Shown here one piece after another: positions 1 to 60,480 of a DNA stretch of 64,000 nucleotides. The stretch lies in the NCBI GenBank assembly GCA_019155185.1, contig CM032797.1, forward strand, positions 18,657,438 through 18,721,437. Reading direction: 5' to 3'. This stretch comes from Beaufortia kweichowensis (lineage: Eukaryota; Chordata; Actinopteri; Cypriniformes; Gastromyzontidae). Each line of letters opens with the position of its first letter. The first letter of the stretch is position 1. A program made the translations under genes and the position numbers. The notes under the pieces were generated by a model. It saw only the letters and a program-made list of their open reading frames with translations. It was not told the origin of the DNA and did not search any database.

Positions 1-1174
1 TGTTTAAACAAAACACAACTCTTAATAATTCACAGTCATTTGATCCAGCGCAAAAGCAGTTCACAGCTGATATATACTGTAGGATGTGTGGTCACAGGTT
101 TGAGTATATTGATGCGTTATCTGTAATAAACTGTACCGCGTGATGGAAGAATTGTTTATGATGATGTATGAGCTACTAGTAATAAATGTATTTTTTAATG
201 TTTGCCATCGGGTTTTTCGCCACAATACACTTAGTTTCATGTCACACCACCCTTAATCTGTAATAAACAGCCACTTATGGTTTATAATGTTAATTATTAT
301 GGTTCATCAATGACAAACACAATCATTTTTGTAAAGAATAAACCAAAACACAGTGTTTTTTATTCAGGTACCTTCCTATAAACATTTAACTTCAATAACA
401 ACATCTATAAAATGTATTTTAAACTCCACCACAGAAGTAGTTCATCACAAAAACAAAACTGTCCACAGACTCAACAGCACAATGAATGCAATGCAGTGTT
501 TTCTCACACATCCACATGTATTAAAGCTTAAATCCCTTCACATACATGTTAATACTGATTTGGGCTTGTTTATGACATTTAAACCCCAGCTGATGTTCTC
601 TGTGACTGTATAACGTTTACAAACGTGACAAAGCAGGAATGGAAGCGTGTCACAGCAGCTGTGTGTGTCTGGCTATTCTGGGATACTGGCTTAACATGTA
701 ACTAATGCCGGTCATGAGCGGTGAGTTTGCTATATTAGTTTTCACATGTATCCCACAACAACAATGATCCACTATGAATGTACTGGTTAACATCTCCCGT
801 TTACTACAAACAGTTGAGAAAAAGCTGAAAGTTGACTGGAGATTAAACTAACCCAGATTTTAAGTTCATGCAAAAGATTTCATACAGGGCAATGTCAAGT
901 TTTTATTAAAGTTTTTCATCATACTGATAGTTCATATGTCAATATTTGGTGGTTTAAATTCTCATGTCATGTTTAAAGTATAAATCATGTTTTCTTATAG
1001 TCAAGTAAAGTGCTGTTTTCAAAAATAAAATGACTATTTTAAGCTCTTTGAAGAGTCTTTTCCATTTGTTCGGTATTATTATATATCTATATTTAACTTT
1101 ACCTTACATATAGTAAATATCTATAACCAGAAATCTTTGCAGAGATTGACAGCTTCAGCAACTTTATTTCTTAC
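1..1174 (-). other. rab12 intron 1 (partial), no exon recognised
   Basis: This stretch lies downstream of the rab12 exon 1 donor on the minus strand, so it should be intron 1. I looked for the next Rab exon (switch I and the WDTAGQE motif) on the minus strand and did not find it. The DNA is AT-rich with no convincing open frame. The short plus-strand frame at 353-613 has no recognisable domain. Confidence 0.6.
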
Positions 1175-1379
1175 CCACAGTGGACTTGCAGGCCTCGCAG
1201 AATGTGTCGTCTGTGAATCTTTCCATCAGACTGGTTTTGCCCACGCCGCGGGAGCCGATGATGATCACCTGCAGTTTAAAATCAGCGGCTCTGGGCGGCA
1301 TCTTCCTGCGGCGCTGCGACGCTCCCACAGCGGGCGAGCCTCCGCCGGCCCTCCGCTGGACACCGAAACCCGAATCCAT
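1175..1379 (-). CDS. rab12: Rab12 small GTPase, first coding exon (partial gene)
   Basis: This is the first coding exon of Rab12, a Rab GTPase of recycling-endosome and lysosome traffic. Reading minus from ATG at 1379, it gives 68 codons plus one base, then a GTAAGAA donor at 1174. The variable N-terminus is rich in Gly and Arg. It is followed by ADFKLQVIIIGSRGVGKTS, with the P-loop GSRGVGKT at residues 42-49, and then by MERFTDDTFCEACKSTVG, which matches Rab12 rather than other Rabs from memory. The open frame runs into the intron as KK and stop, so the splice is needed. Switch regions, the G4/G5 motifs and the prenylated tail are outside the window to the left. The exon lies in CpG-rich DNA facing napg. 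Confidence 0.95.
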
Positions 1380-1600
1380 CCGCCGCTAACAGCCCGTCCA
1401 CATCTGTCACACACCCGAGCGCTTTAAACACGCCGGAGAGAAACTTTAATGGACTTTACAGCGGCTTCTCCGCACAGTTTGTCAAAGTTTTTAATATCCT
1501 CTCAGTCAGTTGTTGTCCTGCGCTGGGAATACGAGGGCGGACATGACGTCACCGGCGCCTCATCCGGTTGGGACGCATTCCAAAGGAAACTACAGAATAA
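1180..1600. promoter_or_regulatory. CpG-rich promoter region of rab12
   Basis: CpG dinucleotides are dense from the rab12 exon to about 1560 and rare on both sides, as expected for a CpG-island promoter covering exon 1. A perfect palindromic CRE (TGACGTCA) sits at 1544-1551, about 165 bp upstream of the rab12 ATG. No TATA box is obvious. The head-to-head partner napg starts 1 kb away, so this may act in both directions, which is inference. Confidence 0.6.
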
Positions 1601-2381
1601 AACCCGTTAGATAAACCCATAAAAATTAAATTAATAAAATTAAGAAATAAATTCTTCCCAATAATCCTCAAATTTCATACATTTTATTTTTAGCCATACA
1701 GATGTAAACCACTCAAAAATAAAAAACAGATGCTTTCTTTTATGAACACTAATCATTTTGATGATCAAACTTTATAATATTTTACGCAAAATGTTTCATT
1801 CATTAACAAAACAATTAAAATCTCCATTGTGTATTTCGTTCTTCATATCTTCATGTTTTTGTATCTATTTACAACAAAAATGTATTATGCTATGCTTTTC
1901 TTCTATCATATGTTTTTATAAATGTTTTACTTATTTTTTTATTTTCATCTGAAACATGAATGTTTTTCCTGTTCATATTTGTACAGATTTTGCAAACAAA
2001 TTCAACCTAGGCCTACTGATATATATCAAAATGTGATGCTTTTTAAAAACACTTGTGTTCTTGTCTACAGCTTTTTAAATATTTTTTGTCCTATAGCTTT
2101 TAGCATACCAGCATACATTAAATTAGCAGAAAATTGGAAATCATGCTTTAACGAAATGCTATACATATATAAATATATATTAATACATGCATATATGAAA
2201 TAAATAGGTAAATAAATAAAAGAGTTAAAGGTGAATCGCAGATGTGTAGTGGTGCATTGCAGCATCCCACTCGGGCTCCCGTAGAAAAACACCGTGACGT
2301 GAATGAGGTCTTAAGAAGAATCAGGATAATCCACGCAACGGCCCATCATCATCATCATCATCTTCATCTGAACGGCGAGCA
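1600..2381. other. rab12-napg intergenic region and napg 5' flank
   Basis: The first 600 bp are very AT-rich with no gene. From about 2230 the base composition becomes balanced, with a half-CRE (TGACG) at 2295-2299 and a short ATC trinucleotide run at 2345-2360 directly before the napg start. The napg promoter and 5' UTR probably lie in 2230-2381, but the transcription start cannot be fixed from sequence. Confidence 0.4.
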
Positions 2382-2437
2382 ATGGCCGCACAGAAAATCA
2401 ATGAGGCGCACGATCACATCGGCAAAGCGGAGAAATG
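2382..2437 (+). CDS. napg: napg coding exon 1
   Basis: Starts at ATG with a purine at -3 and encodes MAAQKINEAHDHIGKAEK plus two bases of Cys19. The donor is GTGAGA at 2438. Confidence 0.93.
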
Positions 2438-5400
2438 GTGAGAGAGAAACACATAAAATACACTCGATTTGTTGTAATTCAGTATGACACACTGTACTTC
2501 TGTCTGGCCTGTTAGCTGTGCTGTCGGTGTCAGTAACACCGCTGGCTAACGAGATGTCATTCATTCTTAGCTAATGTATGTGTAGAAAACCAAACCAAAT
2601 GATAAAGAATCAAGAGATGTTGTGTTGAAGAGACTGTTGCAGCGACATTGGTTGCGTAATCATGCAGGAGGTTACCTTGACGACCGCTGCAGTGGTGCTG
2701 ATGCTGATCGTAAAGCTTCTGAAATACTACATCCTATATGGTGTATCATTTTGTTTTCAATGTCTTTTCTTGGAAAGTGACTGAAAAAACACTGAAAAAA
2801 TAAGTCTTCGACCCTGATTCAAACATATTAACTGACAATGACTGCTGTAGTCAAAAACAGGAGAGGATATTTGTTAACATTAGTTAATGCATTAGGTAAC
2901 ATTAATAATATTTCTACAGCATTTATTAATCCTATTCCATGTTCATTTTAGTATTTACCATCTAATACAATAGATACTTGTATAATCAAAAGTTGTGTCT
3001 GTGAACATAAGTTAATACACAATGAACTTACATGAAGAATTGTATTGGCATTACCAAACAAATATTAATAAATGCTAAAAAAATTATATTGCTTATTTTT
3101 TTGCTGTTTTTGTTAGCTAATGCATGTTAAAAAATAAAATAATCTTGTTTTTCTATGCATATTTTTTTGTTTTATGAACCCTCATTCTTTGTGTTATTTT
3201 TGTAACATAAGAAAAATCTCAAAGCAACTCTTTTTATATGAATACAGTTTAGCTGTTCACCTCTAAAGAGATGAATGTTTATGACTGTTACTGTTCTATT
3301 AAAGAGAGTACACTTCTGATTATATTTGATCTCACAGTCTAAAGACCAGCATGACCAAATGGAAACCAGACTATGATGGAGCAGCATCAGAAATGGCAAA
3401 AGCAGGTAAAGAAGTTTTTTATGGTGCACTGATGTCTTGATAATATAGTGATATTTGATTTATCTGAGATATGACTAACAGAATTACTGATTTTTTACAC
3501 TCTAATCTGTTTGTTAAATTAGCCGTGGCTTTCAAAAACGCCAAGCAGTTTGAGCAAGCAAAGGATGCGTATCTCAAAGAAGCGGAATATCACACAGAAA
3601 ATAAAGCGTATCCTTCACCTGCATGACATCACATTCCAAAGTTCACTTCTGTTAGCAGTTTAAAATGCAAGACAGATATATATGTTCATTTTTGTGATGA
3701 TAGAAAGTGCAGTGTCAATGATATACACATCCTAATTTAAACTCTGGCTGTATATTTATTAAGATTCTGTATGTCTGAGAACTGATTCAGATATTATCAA
3801 TTATATTTTCAATAGTATTTGATTCATATTCACTTAACTAAACCTCTCAGACTCTTTCATGCAGCTAAGTAAGTGACATTTAATATTATATATTATCTAG
3901 AAACCTATTGTGAACTACAATCTACTGTATATAGCTACAGTACATTTATTATCCCTAACTATCTTAACCATCCAATATATGGTTTACAAATGATCTACAG
4001 TATAAGTAATGATTCATGACCTATATTTAATAAGCAGGAGCGCAACTGCACATTTGCACATTTTCAGATTTTGTATTTGTAGTCTTCTACATCTAACTTT
4101 GTCAGTCATAGGAGGGGGAACGCATCCTGACACCTAAACATGTTCCTGTCAGATAGTGTTCCCCCTGTTTTCCATTATACAGAACGTTCATACATGTTTC
4201 AAAATTAAAACTGCTCACTATCTAGCCCACAATAAATAGGTTCTGAATTTTAACCTGCTTATGCTAAATGTGTTTAATGACTAAGAATGTAACAGTCAGA
4301 TAAAGTTCCCCTGTTTTCAGTAAAGTTTGAAACCAACAACCTACTGAACATGACTTGAGAGTGTTAACCACTGGGCTTTTTGCATTTTGAGATTTTGTAT
4401 TTGTAGTCTTCTACATCTAATTTTGTCAGTCATAGGAGGAGTGTATGCACATTCACATTTGTTAATAAACGTTTTATATTTTATAAATGTTATATGATTT
4501 TGGCACAATGGCGCCCCCCTTCTTGCACTGCATATACTGCATACTCCATTTTTGCGCCACTGTCAATAGGCATATCACAAAAATGATGTGTAGAAATCCT
4601 GATGTGATGAGAAATCCTCTTATATTCTTGTTTTCTGTTTTCACCCATGATAAAATGTGCTGTTAATGTTTCCAGAGCGTATGAACAAGCAGGCATGATG
4701 TTAAAGGTGAGTTTGAATCAGTCACATGAATGTTAAAGACTTGTTAAAGAAAGTGAGCGAGTGACTCTTGTGTACTTAAAGGACTTGAAGAAAATGCCTG
4801 AAGCCATTCAGCTGATAGAGAAAGCCTGTGTGATGTACGTCGAGAACGGGACGTCTGGAACTGCAGGGATGGCTTTAGACAGGGCAGGAAAGTGAGTATA
4901 CTGTGGGTTTATCATCATCTAAAATTAAAGCAGTTTTACTCTGTGTCGGCTTGATTTTATTGAACTGAAATCTATTTAAAACAGGGTAAAAACTTGCATA
5001 CAAGAAACCTGTTTATAGGTTAAAAGTGCACTTTGAAGTGTGTGTGTGTGTGTGTGTAAGCATCTCTTACCGGTGTTGACTAGTTCTGTTCACTTCTTCA
5101 GACTCATCGAGCCGGTTGATCTGGAGAAAGCTGTGGATTTGTACCAGAAAGCTGCTTCTGTGTTTGAGGTGGAAAAACACAAACAAACAGATCAGTTCTT
5201 GAACAATATGAGGGTTTTTGAGCATTTTTATTTCCTAACTCATGTGAAACGCTGTTATTGTGTGTGTGCAGAATGAAGATCGTCTCCGGCAGGCTGCAGA
5301 ACTTCTGGGTAAATCCTCCAGACTTCTGGTGCGACTGCGCAGGTGCATTTTAAAGCAGTAATCGTTTACATACAGATACTTTATCCAAAGTGACTTTAAC

Positions 5401-6492
5401 ACAACAGAAGCTGTTTAACAGTGTTTTTGTGTCCACAGGCTGGATGAAGCTGCTGTTTCCATTCAAAAGGAAAAGAATATGTACAAGGAAATTGAGAACT
5501 ATCCCACCTGCTTTAAGGTACATTTTCAGATAAGAAATGCTATAAATACAGATCTAATGGAGATATAAAACAGATCATTGTTGGTATATTGTTTTGTGCA
5601 GAAAACCATCGCTCAGGTTCTGGTGCATCTTCATCGAGGTGATTTCGTAGCTGCAGATAAGTGTGTCAGAGAAAGTTACAGGTATGACATCATCAGTTAC
5701 TTTCTGCAATGAAATCAAACACATGAGCTCATGAGTACTGCCTGGTTTAATTATGATAATAATTGTATTTTAATGTGTTATCTTTCTTCAGTCTGCCAGG
5801 GTTTAGTGGGAGTGAAGACTGCGTGTCTATGGAGACGTTACTGGCGGCCTTTGACGAGCAGGATGAAGATGGAGTGACACGTGTTTGTAACTCACCTTTA
5901 CTAAAGTACATGGATAATGATGTGAGTGTTATAGCACATGATTCAGACCTCGATAACCACAGATGAGACTTTCATTCACAGAGAAAGTTCAGCGAGAAAC
6001 CTTCAAAAGTCCTTCAAAACCTGTATATGAAACACAAGAAAAGAAGATTCACCACCACTGATTGTATGAACATTTCTCAAAATATCTTCTTTTGTGTTAC
6101 ACTGAAAAAAAGAGTCATACAGGTTTGACATGAGGGTAAATAAATGATGACAAATTTCACTTTTGTGTGAACTATCCCGTTAACTTAGTATCATTTTCTG
6201 TCAGATGGAACAGCAAATACAACTCACAATAATGACAATATCTTCATAAAGACATTTGCACGAAAAGTTAAAAATGACCTTTTGTTGTATTGCTCAATTT
6301 TAGCAGTTTGTGTTGCGGTCATTGATAACAGTTCCTCTGTTTGTACAGTACGCCAAGTTGGCCATCTCTCTGAGGGTCCCGGGAGGAGGAGGAGGAGGAA
6401 AAAAGAAGAAACCTCCAGCTGCTCCTCAAGGAGGGAGTTCAGCACCTCCTCCAGCTGAAGAAGAAGATGATTATGAGGGAGGTTTGTGTTAA
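2382..6492 (+). CDS. napg: Gamma-SNAP (NSF attachment protein gamma), complete gene in 12 coding exons
   Basis: Gamma-SNAP is a cytosolic, membrane-peripheral adaptor that helps recruit the ATPase NSF to SNARE complexes for disassembly after fusion. Exons: 2382-2437, 3338-3405, 3523-3607, 3851-3868, 4676-4706, 4782-4891, 5102-5168, 5272-5342, 5439-5517, 5602-5681, 5792-5921 and 6349-6492. All have GT-AG borders and all phases close, giving 312 residues, the same length as human NAPG as I recall it. The protein starts MAAQKINEAHDHIGKAEK and is an all-helical TPR-like repeat protein (KNAKQFEQAKDAYLKEAE, EKNMYKEIENYPTCFKKTI). It ends in an acidic tail EEEDDYEGGLC. A run of six Gly and four Lys near the C-terminus is longer than the human one. 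Which fish paralogue (a or b) this is cannot be decided here. Confidence 0.97.
2860..3075. repeat. MITE-like AT-rich repeat, family copy 1 (napg intron 1)
   Basis: Carries the same phrases as the element at 6715-6984, including TTGTTAACATTAGTTAATGC, with inverted TTAGT/ACTAA motifs. It looks like a diverged non-autonomous DNA transposon remnant, and its ends are not sharp. Confidence 0.4.
3338..3405 (+). CDS. napg: napg coding exon 2
   Basis: Acceptor ...CTCACAG at 3337, donor GTAAAG at 3406. Encodes LKTSMTKWKPDYDGAASEM then AKA, matching the KWKPDYD core of gamma-SNAP. Enters in phase 2 and leaves in phase 1. Confidence 0.95.
3523..3607 (+). CDS. napg: napg coding exon 3
   Basis: Encodes AVAFKNAKQFEQAKDAYLKE then AEYHTENKA, the first helical hairpins of the TPR-like fold. 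The donor is GTATCC at 3608, which is weak but gives the only frame that joins the next microexon. Confidence 0.93.
3851..3868 (+). CDS. napg: napg coding exon 4 (18-nt microexon)
   Basis: An 18-base exon between CTCTCAG and GTAAGT. With its neighbours it encodes ALFHAAK, which matches human gamma-SNAP exactly as recalled. It is phase 2 on both sides, so skipping would delete six residues without a frameshift. Gene finders could easily miss it. Confidence 0.9.
   Translation, partial: TLSCS
4058..4440 (+). repeat. Direct repeat pair in napg intron 4
   Basis: Two near-identical blocks of about 58 bp at 4061-4118 and 4382-4440 share GATTTTGTATTTGTAGTCTT and TTTGTCAGTCATAGGAGG. They are 321 bp apart in the same orientation. 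Origin unknown; they may be the flanks of an inserted or duplicated segment. Confidence 0.6.
4676..4706 (+). CDS. napg: napg coding exon 5
   Basis: A 31-nt exon encoding AYEQAGMMLK after the split Lys. Acceptor TTTCCAG, donor GTGAGT at 4707. Leaves in phase 0. Confidence 0.93.
4782..4891 (+). CDS. napg: napg coding exon 6
   Basis: Encodes DLKKMPEAIQLIEKACVMYV then ENGTSGTAGMALDRAGK. Acceptor ACTTAAAG at 4781, donor GTGAGT at 4892. Confidence 0.95.
5102..5168 (+). CDS. napg: napg coding exon 7
   Basis: Encodes LIEPVDLEKAVDLYQKAASV then FE. It sits just after a short (GT)n run at 5040-5057. Donor GTGGAA at 5169. Confidence 0.94.
5272..5342 (+). CDS. napg: napg coding exon 8
   Basis: Encodes NEDRLRQAAELLGKSSRLLV then RLR. 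Acceptor GTGTGTGCAG, donor GTGCAT at 5343. Confidence 0.94.
5439..5517 (+). CDS. napg: napg coding exon 9
   Basis: Encodes LDEAAVSIQKEKNMYKEIEN then YPTCFK, one of the best conserved blocks of gamma-SNAP. Acceptor GTCCACAG, donor GTACAT. Confidence 0.96.
5602..5681 (+). CDS. napg: napg coding exon 10
   Basis: Encodes KTIAQVLVHLHRGDFVAADK then CVRESY. Acceptor TTTTGTGCAG, donor GTATGA. Confidence 0.96.
5792..5921 (+). CDS. napg: napg coding exon 11
   Basis: Encodes LPGFSGSEDCVSMETLLAAF then DEQDEDGVTRVCNSPLLKYM and DND. Acceptor TTCTTCAG, donor GTGAGT. Confidence 0.96.
6349..6492 (+). CDS. napg: napg coding exon 12 (C-terminus and stop)
   Basis: Encodes YAKLAISLRVPGGGGGGKKK, a Pro/Ala-rich linker, then EEEDDYEGGLC and TAA at 6490-6492. 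The Gly run comes from a GGA trinucleotide array and is longer than the human one. Confidence 0.96.
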   Translation, partial: YAKLAISLRVPGGGGGGKKKKPPAAPQGGSSAPPPAEEEDDYEGGLC

Positions 6493-6714
6493 TGGAAACC
6501 GCTTCAGTGTTTACATACCGTATACGTGTTTATTCTCTTTGTCCAATGTGGAGTCAAACAGGAGTTCTGTTCCAGTGTGTTCTGTGTGTTTACATATTAA
6601 ACACACACAGAAGCTTTAAAACCGATTACTTGTGGAAGGTTGTGATGATGTGCACTGTCTAGTAGACTAATAAAAGCTGTTCAGACAGATGACCGTCCTA
6701 TAGTGCAATACAGA

Positions 6715-6984
6715 ACACTTTACAGTAAGGTTGTATTTGTTAATATTAGTAATGCATTAGCTAACGTGAACTAATAATGAGCAATATAGTGTTTTAGTGT
6801 TTATTAATCTTCCTTAATGTCAATATTGTTCATGTTAGTTCATTCTGCATTAATGTTATCAACTTTTGATTTGATAAATGTATTAGTAAATGCTGAAAAT
6901 ATCATGAACTAAGATATGTAAATGCTGTAGAAGTATTGAGCATTATTAGTTCATGTTAACTAATGCAAACATTATTGTAAAGTG
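6715..6984. repeat. Palindromic MITE-like element in napg 3' region
   Basis: The left end CACTTTACAGTAAGG and the right end ATTATTGTAAAGTG are inverted repeats. The interior also folds back (GCATTAGCTAACGTGAACTA against TAGTTCATGTTAACTAATGC). About 270 bp with no coding capacity, consistent with a non-autonomous DNA transposon. A related copy lies at 2860-3075. Confidence 0.65.
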
Positions 6985-7668
6985 AAACCATAAAAAAATA
7001 CAGAGTTCACTTTTTAACATATTCAAATGTGTGAAACGTGTGTTTTAGCTGCACCAGACAGAACTGTGAAATCCTTTTAAAATGTGCACAAAAAAAACTA
7101 AAAAATAAATGATGCTTCTCCAAACTCACACCTGTAAAAATTACTGTTGTCCAATAAGATCACAGTGCTGTTTGGTGCCCATAGTTGAGTAGAAATGAAA
7201 AATAAAAGAAATCTTGAATAATAATAATATACAAGAACTAGAGGTTTTAATATATATGTTTGAGATTCATTTGTAAATGTTTTAATTTGTTTAAATATAA
7301 AAGGTGCAGTTACGTGTACAGAATCAAATGATGCTTTAATTTTTATTTGTGAACAATTTGTGATGTCAAGTGAACGGTATCATTTATAAGATTTGTAAAA
7401 TAATATTTAAGTGTCCATCATGTACAGTAATTTATTCTATGTGTTGAAATGTAATGTCTCTGTTCTGTAGTGATGTAAAATGCTCCGTTTCCAAATAATC
7501 CTAAAACAATTCAATCATGATATGCTGTTTTGTCATTGTCTGCTATTTGTTGAAATTGTGTCGTTTCACACCTCGGGTTTAATCCGGCACAGATGAACTA
7601 AAGATGAGCACATTTCTCAGTGTCAGAGAGAGAGAAACACTGTTTACCTGTATGATATGAAGAAAGTC

Positions 7669-7674
7669 AATAAA
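7669..7674 (+). terminator. napg: napg distal poly(A) signal AATAAA
   Basis: Canonical hexamer followed within about 20 bp by a GT/T-rich stretch (TTGTGTTCTTTTTTT). This is the best candidate for the end of the long transcript. Confidence 0.55.
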
Positions 7675-7690
7675 GAAAACATTAAAGCAG

Positions 7691-8050
7691 ATAAACTTGT
7701 GTTCTTTTTTTGATGCATTTCTTTAAGCATAAACATGTTGTCTGAGCCGTTTGTAAATATAAAACCTGAAATTTTAGGTGGAACTCTCTAATGGGATAAA
7801 CTAATTTAATGGATTTTTGGAGGACAAACTTATTTAAGGTTTGGTTCAGTTCTCTATGTATATTTAATAAACTCAAAATGCTAAAAATGAAGCGTTGCAT
7901 TAGCTGGTTGTGGGTTCGAATCTCGATGAAAGAAATTGATCAAATCTGTCAAATGCATAAAATGTGAAACTAATTCTTCAGATATTTTATTTGAGGCAAG
8001 TGTGTGAAAGAAGTTCAAAAGTAAACCAGCGCTGTGTACTTTAATTTGTG
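7691..8050. other. Convergent intergenic gap between napg and piezo2
   Basis: About 360 bp separates the two facing poly(A) signals. It is AT-rich with no open frame worth noting. Confidence 0.5.
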
Positions 8051-8053
8051 TGC

Positions 8054-8059
8054 TTTATT
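8054..8059 (-). terminator. piezo2: piezo2 candidate poly(A) signal
   Basis: TTTATT on plus reads AATAAA on minus, about 1.53 kb downstream of the piezo2 stop. A second possible hexamer is at 7986-7991. The choice cannot be proven without transcript ends. Confidence 0.4.
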
Positions 8060-9585
8060 TAAGGTCAGAAAACTCATTTACCCACTTCCTGTTTTATCTG
8101 GTACACAGTTATGTTTTCCAGTTGCTGGAAAAGTGACGCACACGTGACGTAAGGAAAGCGTTTCATGTCAAACGTTATTTTTTCATTCATGCTATAGTCT
8201 GTAATGCATAGTTCAGAGATGGAGATTTCTTTTACTGGAAACAGTGTTCTTCTCAAGCATCATAACCACAATCCTGACACTGACAGTCATATCATACATT
8301 TCCCTACTGTACTGTAAATCTACAGTAAATAGACCCCAGCGATATCCCTGATGCTCTTTCCTGAGTATGGCTACCAAAGATGTGTGATATGAATGGCTTT
8401 TACTGTCACCCGTCGATCGTATTGCTCAAATAAATACAAGAACAGTCGTAAAAATGAAAGTCAGGTTACTTGTCGTACAAACCACCTCTTCAGAGCATAT
8501 TTAATAACACTAGCTATCTATGAATCTCTCATGCCTTCAACCATGTAGTTTACCAGTTAATAACTAATATTCATCATCCATAAGATACGCCTGATTTACA
8601 TCCACAAGTCAAGTGTCATCGGGCTTCATTTGTGTACATTGTTCATGAAACCATTTGAACACAAATTGTCACATTGTAGAGACAAACAAAAAGCACTTCT
8701 GCATGTCTTTATGAACAGGGCCCAACAAAATTCTGTGTAAATCATTCACAGAACAATGCATTTTTAGGACTCATTTGCACAGAAATGTGTTTTGGCTATT
8801 GGGTCTCATTTGTGAAACATGAGCAAAAAAATCTGTGCAAATTATTGACAGGCTACATTTTTAAAATCAACAATCAGCGCAGAAATGTGTTTTACCCGTG
8901 AGCCACAAATAATGCACATGGTTTCATAAATAATAATCCAGAACTGCTGAAACCGATAATTGTGACGCGGCATTCATTTTCCTTAAATTACGAAAAAGTC
9001 ATTATTATATTTCAAGCCTTATAAAACACTAAAAGTCCCAAATCTGTATTCATAAATTACAGATGATGTCTTTAAAGTCTCAAAGGAGAAACGTTATTAC
9101 TGTTGGGTACATTCCTTTTCATTGTTTTCATTTGAGAAAAGCATCAACGTCTCTACGTGATGAAATGATCCGTTTGTATTCCTGAGAAAGATTGTGAGTA
9201 ATAATGCATTCAGTCGATTGTACAAATGAAATAAGGCAAATCTAGATTGTCTTGTGATTCAGAGCACCCCCGAGGGTTTCCTGCAAATACCGTCCTGTAA
9301 AAATCAAGCCGAAGAGTCTCGTCTTTAACACAGATGGATTTGAAGCCCGTCATTGGTCCGTCCTCCATGTTGCATGCACGAAAGGTCGTATTCAAAGTGA
9401 CGCATGCCTGGAAGCCCTAAAATTCATCACTTATAAACATGAAGCCCTTAAAGGAGACTGAAGGACCACGCTCACCGTACGTCTTTATCCAATCATGTTC
9501 ACTAATGTTCCAGAACAATCCAAGCAGGAAAGATCCAGTGTGTTGCCCTGTGTGACGCTCACATGATGAGAATCCTCATCCGTCT
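8060..9585 (-). other. piezo2: piezo2 3' UTR (inferred)
   Basis: Non-coding sequence after the piezo2 TAA. It contains an imperfect direct duplication (about 8730-8796 and 8829-8895, sharing CAGAAATGTGTTTT) about 100 bp apart. No other gene seen. Confidence 0.45.
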
Positions 9586-60063
<50,478 letters not shown>

Positions 60064-60480
60064 CGCTCGACCCGACCTCTGTCACATCCAGATGAGCTTT
60101 AAACAACAAACTGCAGTATCCTGGATGCAGATGTCAAAGCCCGATCTCTTCTCGAGTCAGGGCAAGACGGCATCATGCGCGCATCCTGAAACTTCACCGC
60201 ACACCCGTACCGTTACACTGGATAGCGCGCGCGTCCCGCATGTGTCCAAATGCGCACAAATGCATTCAAATGTTGCGTAAAATCTTCTTTACGTCTATCT
60301 CCGTCGCGTGAACGTAAACGACTAACTCATAATGACTTTAAGACGTCTTGTGTTTTGCGTAAAGTTTGTCCCGCGCGTCGTGCGCCAGAGCGCGCAGGAT
60401 GTGTCCGGAGCGGCGCGTCACTTAGTTTCCCGTGGAACCACAAAGCAAAAGTATTACAGTTGTGCAAGAGCAACTAAACT
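60064..60480 (-). promoter_or_regulatory. piezo2: CpG-rich piezo2 5' UTR and promoter region
   Basis: Dense CpG, including GCGCGCGCG near 60225 and several GCGC clusters to about 60420, directly upstream of the ATG. No clear TATA. The transcription start is unknown and a non-coding 5' exon further right cannot be excluded. Confidence 0.5.

Larger units (their letters stand above)
6493..7690 (+). other. napg: napg 3' UTR and poly(A) signals
   Basis: No coding frame. AATAAA hexamers on the plus strand at 6669-6674 and 7669-7674 mark a likely short and long 3' UTR. A MITE-like repeat sits between them. Confidence 0.55.

Noticed and set aside
1137..1427. Plus-strand frames over rab12 exon 1
   Set aside because: Shadows of the minus-strand Rab12 exon, which has an unmistakable P-loop.
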